Shown here: positions 22,472 to 27,234 of the stretch, in pieces
Layout of the letters: the number at the start of each line of letters is the position of its first letter
How positions within the stretch are numbered: the stretch's first letter is position 1
Assembly: GCA_002424705.1 (NCBI GenBank)
Contig: DIKW01000105.1
Location: forward strand, 34,182 to 61,415
DNA length: 27,234 nucleotides
Direction: 5' to 3'
Source of the DNA: Geobacter sp. UBA5608
Lineage (GTDB): Bacteria > Desulfobacterota > Desulfuromonadia > Geobacterales > Pseudopelobacteraceae
Notes under the pieces: generated by a model
Databases searched by the model: none
Told to the model about the DNA's origin: nothing
What the model saw: only the letters and a program-made list of their open reading frames with translations
Made by a program: the position numbers and the translations under genes

Positions 22472-23052
22472 CGCCTGGCCAGCTGCAGCAGCGTCTGCTT
22501 GAGCTGCTGGTCGATCGGTTGCGGCCCGAGCCAGATGCCGAAGTAGGCTGCCGCAAAGTCGGCCCCTTCGATGGTGATCAGCGGCTTGCCGTTGAGGGAG
22601 AGCTCGGTGCCGTGCCCTGGTAAATAGGTCAGGGCATAGCGGTCGCCCGGCTTGACGTCCCGATAGGCGGCATTGAGCCGGTTGAGCCGTTCCTGTAGAC
22701 GTGCCAGCTGGTCAGGCGAAAGCTGACGCCGCAGGACCGGCTGCGCCCCCTTGTCGAAATCGGTGCCCCTGATCGGCACCAGGTAGCTGATCTCCAGGCG
22801 CTTCGGATGGTCACCCAGTGCTTCTTCGGGAGGCACCGCCGCCGGCAGGTACAGGGCGGCAACATAGGCCTTGATTACCAGCAGATGCCGTAGCAGGGCA
22901 GCATTGCGCAGCGGTACGCTGCGGCCGCCGATGGTGACCTGCTGGGCAAAGCTGACCTGTTCGACGGTGCGGGCCTGCATTGAGCAGGGGCTCACCATTT
23001 GGAGGCCCCAGAGCAGTAGCAAAAACAGGAAATGTCGCTTGTAGCTGGACAT
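22468..23052 (-). CDS. Chalcone isomerase-like exported protein
   Basis: 194 residues. A signal peptide (SYKRHFLFLLLLWGLQMVSPCSMQA) is followed by the bacterial chalcone-isomerase-like domain: VSFAQQVTIGGRSVPLRNAALL, VIKAYVAALYLP, LEISYLVPIRGTDF and YFGIWLGPQPIDQQLKQTLL. In eukaryotes the fold also binds fatty acids, and bacterial members are mostly uncharacterised; a periplasmic lipid-binding role is plausible here. It is the first gene of the eight-gene operon. Its Shine-Dalgarno CAGGAG overlaps a palindrome, CCTGA-n7-TCAGG, at 23063-23079. The start is divergent from the DUF1499 gene. Confidence 0.85.
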   Translation of the reverse strand: MSSYKRHFLFLLLLWGLQMVSPCSMQARTVEQVSFAQQVTIGGRSVPLRNAALLRHLLVIKAYVAALYLPAAVPPEEALGDHPKRLEISYLVPIRGTDFDKGAQPVLRRQLSPDQLARLQERLNRLNAAYRDVKPGDRYALTYLPGHGTELSLNGKPLITIEGADFAAAYFGIWLGPQPIDQQLKQTLLQLARR

Positions 23053-23062
23053 CGGACAGGCT

Positions 23063-23079
23063 CCTGATAAAGTGTCAGG
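23063..23079. promoter_or_regulatory. Small palindrome at the head of the lipid operon
   Basis: CCTGA and TCAGG arms are seven bases apart, 11-27 bp upstream of the first operon gene and overlapping its Shine-Dalgarno. It may be an operator or an RNA hairpin that limits ribosome access. Five-base arms can also occur by chance. Confidence 0.3.
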
Positions 23080-23121
23080 TACTTAGATAGCATTGGTTTG
23101 ACAAAATGCAAGGAAGGTACC

Positions 23122-23583
23122 ATGTCTATGGGAGCTGTCCGGCTGGTGGTGGGGTGGGGGGCGATGATGCTGGGAGTGCTGGGGCTTTTCGGCTGCGTTG
23201 GTGAGCGTCCTCGCTTGGGGGTCCATGACGGACGGTTTGAGCCTTGTCCGGCATCACCGAACTGTGTCTCCAGCCAGGCCGCCGATGACCGGCATCGAAT
23301 CGCGCCGTTGCCGGTCGATGGTGAGCCGGAGCAGGCCTTCTGGCGGTTGCGTCAGATCGTGTTGGCCAGGCCCGACGCCACCTTGGTGGAGGAACGTCCC
23401 GGCTATCTGCGGGTGGAGCTGCATACCCGGCTGTTTGTCGATGATGCAGAGTTTGTGCTGGATTCAGTCGACCGGGTGATCCAGCTGCGTTCGGCGTCAC
23501 GTCTCGGCTATTCGGATATGGGAACCAACCGACGCCGGATCGAAGAGATCCGCACAGCATTTAAGCAAAAGACGTCTGAATAA
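23122..23583 (+). CDS. DUF1499 family lipoprotein
   Basis: 153 residues. An N-terminal hydrophobic segment ends in LFGC, a lipobox with Cys at residue 25. The DUF1499 domain follows with CPASPNCVSSQA near residues 42-53, HRIAPLPVDG, and the C-terminal SASRLGYSDMGTNRRRIEEIR. AAGGAAGG lies just before the ATG. DUF1499 proteins have no established function and are often near lipid or cell-envelope genes. It is divergent from the eight-gene lipid operon across a 69-bp gap and 54 bp upstream of the old yellow enzyme gene in the same direction. Confidence 0.88.
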   Translation: MSMGAVRLVVGWGAMMLGVLGLFGCVGERPRLGVHDGRFEPCPASPNCVSSQAADDRHRIAPLPVDGEPEQAFWRLRQIVLARPDATLVEERPGYLRVELHTRLFVDDAEFVLDSVDRVIQLRSASRLGYSDMGTNRRRIEEIRTAFKQKTSE

Positions 23584-23637
23584 GCAGCGGGCCCAGATGC
23601 TTGTAGCCGATCGGGCAGCACCACAAGGAGGGCCGTC

Positions 23638-24726
23638 ATGAAGTTGTTTGATCCGTACCAGCTTGGCTATCATGTCCTGCAAAATCGGGTGGTGATGGCC
23701 CCGATGACCCGTTCACGGGCACCGGGAAATATTGCCAATGCATTGATGGCGGAATACTACGGTCAGCGGGCTTCCGCCGGTCTGATCATCAGCGAAGGGA
23801 CCTCGCCGTCGTTGAATGGCCTGGGCTACGCCCGGATCCCCGGTATTGCCACAACGGAGCAGACCCTTGGCTGGAAGACGGTCAGCGAGGCGGTGCATGC
23901 CGGAAAAGGGAAGCTGTTTGTGCAGTTGATGCATTGCGGCCGGGTGGGCAGCCGGCTCAACCTGCCGCCTGGCGCCGAACTGCTGGCCCCCTCGGCGGTG
24001 GCGCTGAACGGAGCGATCTGGACTGACAGCCAGGGCGAGCAGCCCTACGATCTGCCCCGCGAGATGACCCCGGCCGAAGTGAACGGTACGGCGGCCGAAT
24101 ATCAGCAGGCAGCCCGCAATGCGATTACTGCCGGGTGTGACGGGGTGGAGGTGCATGGCGCCAACGGCTATCTGATCACCCAGTTTTTGGACCCCGGCTC
24201 GAACCGGCGTCGGGACGACTATGGCGGCGACAGCGGTCACCGCAACCGGTTCGCCCTGGAGGTCGCCGCCGGGGTGGCCGATGCCATCGGCCCCGGCCGG
24301 GTTGGTATCCGGCTTTCACCCTATGGTGTCTTTAACGATATGAGCGGCAGCTACGACGGTATTGCGGAGCAGTACATCGAGCTGGCTGGTGAACTGGGGA
24401 AGCTGGGGTTACTGTACCTGCATCTGGTGGATCACTCGGCCATGGGGGCGCCCAAGCCGGACCCGGCCACGGTGCAGGAGATGTGTCGGGCCTTCCGTCA
24501 GCGGGGTGGCCAGGCGGTAATCCTGTCCGGCGGGTATGATGTTGCCCGGGCCGAGGCGGACCTGCAGAGCGGCACCGCCGACCTGATCGCCTTTGGCCGG
24601 CCGTTCATAAGCAACCCCGATTTGGTGGCCCGTCTTAAATCGGGCCAGCCGTTGGCCGAGCCTGACCAGACCACCTTCTACACCCCTGGTCCGGCGGGCT
24701 ATACCGATTATCCGACAGTCGTATGA
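23638..24726 (+). CDS. Old yellow enzyme family NADH:flavin oxidoreductase (alkene reductase)
   Basis: 362 residues forming an FMN-binding TIM barrel. Motifs are NRVVMAPMTRSRA (16-28), HCGRVGS, the substrate-binding EVHGANGYLITQFLDPGSN with His173 and Asn176, NRRRDDYGGD and RNRFALEV, and near the end ADLIAFGRPFISNPDL for FMN phosphate binding. Such enzymes reduce activated C=C bonds, nitro compounds or reactive electrophiles with NAD(P)H. The ATG is preceded by AGGAGG. It may share a transcript with the DUF1499 gene, and its position beside a lipid-modification operon could mean detoxification of lipid-derived enals, which is a guess. Confidence 0.93.
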   Translation: MKLFDPYQLGYHVLQNRVVMAPMTRSRAPGNIANALMAEYYGQRASAGLIISEGTSPSLNGLGYARIPGIATTEQTLGWKTVSEAVHAGKGKLFVQLMHCGRVGSRLNLPPGAELLAPSAVALNGAIWTDSQGEQPYDLPREMTPAEVNGTAAEYQQAARNAITAGCDGVEVHGANGYLITQFLDPGSNRRRDDYGGDSGHRNRFALEVAAGVADAIGPGRVGIRLSPYGVFNDMSGSYDGIAEQYIELAGELGKLGLLYLHLVDHSAMGAPKPDPATVQEMCRAFRQRGGQAVILSGGYDVARAEADLQSGTADLIAFGRPFISNPDLVARLKSGQPLAEPDQTTFYTPGPAGYTDYPTVV

Positions 24727-24806
24727 GGGGGCGTATCCCTGTGCAGTGAGGTGTGATGTCTGCTCTGCGAGTCTCTGCGGCTGAATCCATGCAAAAGGAG
24801 CGTGCC

Positions 24807-25379
24807 ATGTCTCAGATCAACTGGATTACCGATTTTAACGAGGGGTTGGCATTGGCCAGAAAACAGGACAAACTGGCCTTTGTGGATTTTTTCAACCCCA
24901 ACTGAATCGGCTGCAAGCAGATGGACGCGGTCGCGTACATCGATCCGGCAGTCGTCTCGTTCGTCAATCAAACCGTCATCCCGGTCCGTACACCGGCCAG
25001 CGACCCTGAGCTGGGTTCCCGCTACAAGGTCAAGTGGACCCCCACCCTGCTGCTGCTGGATGCCGACGGCGTCGAGCAGTATCGCACCCTCGGTTTCTAC
25101 CCGCCCCACGAACTGATCCCTTCGTTGCTGCTGGGCATAGGCCAGGCGAAATTCAACCTGCCCGATCGTCCGGCGGCCTGCGATTGTTTCGGGGAGATCA
25201 TCGGCCAGTATCCGGACAGCCCCCAGGCGCCGGAGGCGATCTACTTGAACGGCGTGGCGCGCTACATTGAGAGCCATGACGTTGCCAACCTGATCGGTAT
25301 CTACGACCGTCTGGCAGCCGCATATCCCGCTGATCCCTGGCTGACCAGGGCCGATCCGTATCGTTTGCTGAAAAAATAG
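24807..25379 (+). CDS. Thioredoxin-like selenoprotein with in-frame UGA (Sec33)
   Basis: 190 residues if the TGA at 24903-24905 is read as selenocysteine. The first 32 codons (start MSQINWITDFNEGLALARKQ) have AAGGAG six bases before the ATG. They lead into FVDFFNPN, then Sec33-Ile-Gly-Cys36-Lys-Gln-Met: a UxxC motif exactly where thioredoxin folds carry CxxC. The frame continues as a thioredoxin domain (WTPTLLLLDADGVEQYRTLGF, including the cis-Pro region at WTPT) and a helical C-terminal extension with a TPR-like look. A SECIS-like hairpin with a GGUC loop begins 14 nt after the UGA. An automated caller would start at the ATG at 24921 and lose the active site. Likely a thiol-disulfide or peroxide-handling redox protein. 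Confidence 0.82.
24920..24941 (+). promoter_or_regulatory. Bacterial SECIS-like hairpin after the UGA codon
   Basis: GATG (24920-24923) pairs with CATC (24938-24941). After one mismatched pair, ACGC (24925-24928) pairs with GCGT (24933-24936) around a GGTC loop. The loop begins 24 nt from the UGA, within the usual bacterial range, and recalls the GGUCU loop of E. coli fdhF. It lies inside the coding sequence, as bacterial SECIS elements do. Confidence 0.65.
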
Positions 25380-25391
25380 CTGGCATCTGTC

Positions 25392-25425
25392 GAGCGTCAG
25401 GGGCCTGGTTGGGCCTCTGACGCTC
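25392..25425. terminator. Hairpin between convergent selenoprotein and uvrC genes
   Basis: A 14-bp stem (25392-25405 with 25412-25425, one G-T wobble) around a six-base loop lies between the two convergent genes and covers the uvrC stop codon. There is no T-run on either side, so it is a likely bidirectional stop signal rather than a textbook terminator. Confidence 0.6.
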
Positions 25426-27234
25426 AGGCTGGGGTCGTCAGGGTTGCCGTGATCTGCTCCGCCAGTTCTTCGCCGATTCCCGCCACAGCAGCCAGTTGCT
25501 CCGGCGTGGCGCGCCGCACCCCTTCCAGTGACCCGAAGCGGGTCAGCAGCAGACGTTCCCGTTGCGGTCCAACCCCTGGAATATTCCGTAGCGCCGAGTG
25601 CAGAGTTTCGTGCTCCCGCAGGCTGCGGTGGTACTCGATGGCAAAGCGGTGAGCCTCGTCGCGGATGGCGGCCAGCAAACGGAGCGGGGCCGAATCCTGC
25701 CGCAGTTTGACCGGGTTTCTGCGTCCCGGCAGAAAGACCCGCTCCTCACTCCGTTCCACGCTTGCATCCTTGCCATCCCCTTGCACCCGGCTCTTGGCCA
25801 GGGAGACCACCGGCAACCGATCGCGCAATCCCAACTCTTCAATGATGGCCAGGGCGCTGTTCAACTGGCCGATACCGCCATCCACCACCACCAGGTCCGG
25901 CAGCCCCCACTGGTCGATCCGCTGCGGGCTGAAGCGTCGGCTGAAGACCTCCTGCAACATGGCGAAGTCGTCCTGGCCCTCCACCGTCTTGATCCGGTAG
26001 CGCCGGTAGCGGGCCTTGTCCGGCGTACCGTCCAGGAAAGCAACACCGCTGCCCACCGAATGGCGTCCCTGCAGGGTGGAGATGTCGTAGCACTCGATCC
26101 GGCGCGGCAGGGTCGGCAAGGCCAGTTTCTGTTGCAATGCTGCCAGTGTCAGTTCAGTGCCCTGCTGTGCGGCGTTTTTCTCCTGCAGCGCCGCCTGGGC
26201 GTTGCGGCCGGCCAGGGCCACCAACTCCACCTTTTCGCCCCGTTGGGGATGCATGAGCCGCACCTTGCGGCCCTTCAGCTCAGAGAGCCATTCCTCAAGA
26301 GCACTCTGGTCGTCCAGTGGCTGGGGTAGCAGCAGCTCGTCCGGGATCGTCCGTTCAGCATCATAGTAGCGTTGGATGAAGGCCGACAGCGCGTCCCCAT
26401 CCCCGAGCTCGCCGGTGCCGTGCAGCACGCTGCTGCCGGACAGGTTGCCGCTCCGGATGAACAGCAGCGCCACTGCCAACCGTTCGCCATCGCGGGCCAG
26501 ACCGAGTATGTCGCTCTCGCCCCCCTGACTGACTACCTTCTGGCGCTCCAGGGTGGTGTCGATGGCCTGCAGCAGGTCGCGCCAGCGGGCCGCCTCCTCA
26601 TAGCGCTGCAACTCGGCCGCCTCCTTCATCCGTTGCTTGAAGCCGGCCACCAGGTCTTTACTCTTGCCCTCCAGAAACAGGACCGCGCCATCCACCAATG
26701 AGCCGTACTGCTCGGGGCTGATCAGCTGGTGGCAGGGGGCGCTGCACTGGCCGATCTGGTGGTAGAGGCAGGGACGGGCCCGGTTCATACAGCTGGCCAG
26801 CGGGTAATGGCGCAGGGGAAACATCCGCTGCAGCTGGCGTAGCACCTCCCGCGCTGCCGAGGCCGAGGCGTAGGGACCGAAGTAGCGTGCGCCGTCCCGG
26901 ACGATCTTACGCACCACCGTGAAGCGGGGAAAGCGCTCCCGCAGGTCGATCCGCAGGGAAAAGAAGGTCTTGTCGTCTTTGAGGTTCAGGTTGTAACGGG
27001 GCTGGTGCTGCTTGATCAGGTTGTTCTCCAGCAGCAGCGCCTCCTTTTCGGTGTCGGTGACCGTAAAGCGGATCTCGGTCACTCGTGCCATCAGGAAGCG
27101 GACCTGGGGGCGGCCATCGGTGTTGCCGAAGTAGCTGCGCACCCGCTGGCGCAGGTTGCGGGCCTTGCCGACATACAGGATGACGCCGTCGGCGTCGTAC
27201 ATCAGGTAGACGCCCGGGCTGGTCGGGAAGGAGC
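25424..27234 (-). CDS. uvrC: UvrC, excinuclease ABC subunit C (5' end outside window)
   Basis: 602 residues are visible; the gene runs off the right edge. The first complete codons read SFPTSPGVYLMYD, the usual UvrC N-terminus, so only a few residues are missing. Domains in order: GIY-YIG nuclease (PGVYLM and ILYVGKARNLRQRVRSYF), a Cys-containing stretch (CLYHQIGQCSAPC), the UVR helix (FKQRMKEAAELQRYEEAARWRD), an RNase H-like nuclease (ECYDISTLQGRHSVGS, LVVVDGGIGQLN) and C-terminal helix-hairpin-helix motifs (IPGVGPQRERLLLTRFGS, VAGIGEELAEQI). UvrC makes both incisions in nucleotide excision repair with UvrA and UvrB. All key parts look intact. Confidence 0.97.
   Translation of the reverse strand, partial: SFPTSPGVYLMYDADGVILYVGKARNLRQRVRSYFGNTDGRPQVRFLMARVTEIRFTVTDTEKEALLLENNLIKQHQPRYNLNLKDDKTFFSLRIDLRERFPRFTVVRKIVRDGARYFGPYASASAAREVLRQLQRMFPLRHYPLASCMNRARPCLYHQIGQCSAPCHQLISPEQYGSLVDGAVLFLEGKSKDLVAGFKQRMKEAAELQRYEEAARWRDLLQAIDTTLERQKVVSQGGESDILGLARDGERLAVALLFIRSGNLSGSSVLHGTGELGDGDALSAFIQRYYDAERTIPDELLLPQPLDDQSALEEWLSELKGRKVRLMHPQRGEKVELVALAGRNAQAALQEKNAAQQGTELTLAALQQKLALPTLPRRIECYDISTLQGRHSVGSGVAFLDGTPDKARYRRYRIKTVEGQDDFAMLQEVFSRRFSPQRIDQWGLPDLVVVDGGIGQLNSALAIIEELGLRDRLPVVSLAKSRVQGDGKDASVERSEERVFLPGRRNPVKLRQDSAPLRLLAAIRDEAHRFAIEYHRSLREHETLHSALRNIPGVGPQRERLLLTRFGSLEGVRRATPEQLAAVAGIGEELAEQITATLTTPA

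Noticed and set aside
24807..24920. Interpretation of the region before 24921 as a pseudogene or a sequencing error making a false stop
   Set aside because: The frame is intact on both sides, the TGA falls exactly on a redox-active Cys position, the Shine-Dalgarno is good and a SECIS-like hairpin follows. Selenocysteine explains all of it better, although I cannot see the Sec machinery genes.

Overview
The window looks like a chromosomal segment of a Geobacter-like bacterium (Desulfuromonadota). This rests on the moderately GC-rich core genes, an apparent selenoprotein, and the mix of uvrC, rluD, HtrA, LemA and old-yellow-enzyme genes. It is an inference from gene content, not a database match. 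GC-rich housekeeping and envelope DNA (about 10.7-27.2 kb) is joined to an accessory region (about 0.2-10.7 kb).

Left part: a Phd-VapC toxin-antitoxin pair on the minus strand (244-865), then three plus-strand genes (1055-2425). These encode a membrane-anchored protein with three WMTDP...GNIY repeats, a polytopic membrane protein with an aromatic tail, and a small lipoprotein.

The centrepiece (2473-10474) is a probable defence or signalling island. In order it carries a CARF-domain protein of the CRISPR-associated NE0113 family, a 1135-residue TIR/NB-ARC/TPR/SEC-C STAND protein, a small membrane protein, a SLOG-like sensor fused to four membrane helices, and a protein with a DUF4145-like N-terminus and a TRAFs-binding-like helical repeat region. 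No CRISPR array and no other cas gene is present. The STAND gene changes from about 60% GC at its P-loop to about 25% GC in its C-terminal part. The low-GC block runs on through the small membrane gene and stops at the start of the SLOG gene, which suggests an exchanged recognition module.

An interrupted palindrome, AACnTTnCnGnAAnGTT, occurs four times. One copy lies upstream of the WMTDP-repeat operon and three lie upstream of small membrane genes and of lemA on the other side of the island. It looks like a shared operator or activator site, so the island may sit inside an older envelope-stress regulon.

Middle part: lemA, a DUF3137 protein and a small protein form an operon, followed by a cupin-XRE regulator that is divergent from a lipoprotein-type HtrA protease, a small conserved protein and rluD. 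Next come eight minus-strand genes (17085-23052), all overlapping their neighbours: chalcone-isomerase-like, DUF1475, DUF1295, flavin amine oxidase, DUF1365, cyclopropane fatty acid synthase, DUF2878 and DUF2177. This is probably a membrane-lipid modification operon related to oxidative-stress-linked clusters. Right end: a DUF1499 lipoprotein, an old yellow enzyme, a thioredoxin-like selenoprotein with an in-frame UGA and a SECIS-like hairpin, and uvrC, whose 5' end is cut by the window edge.
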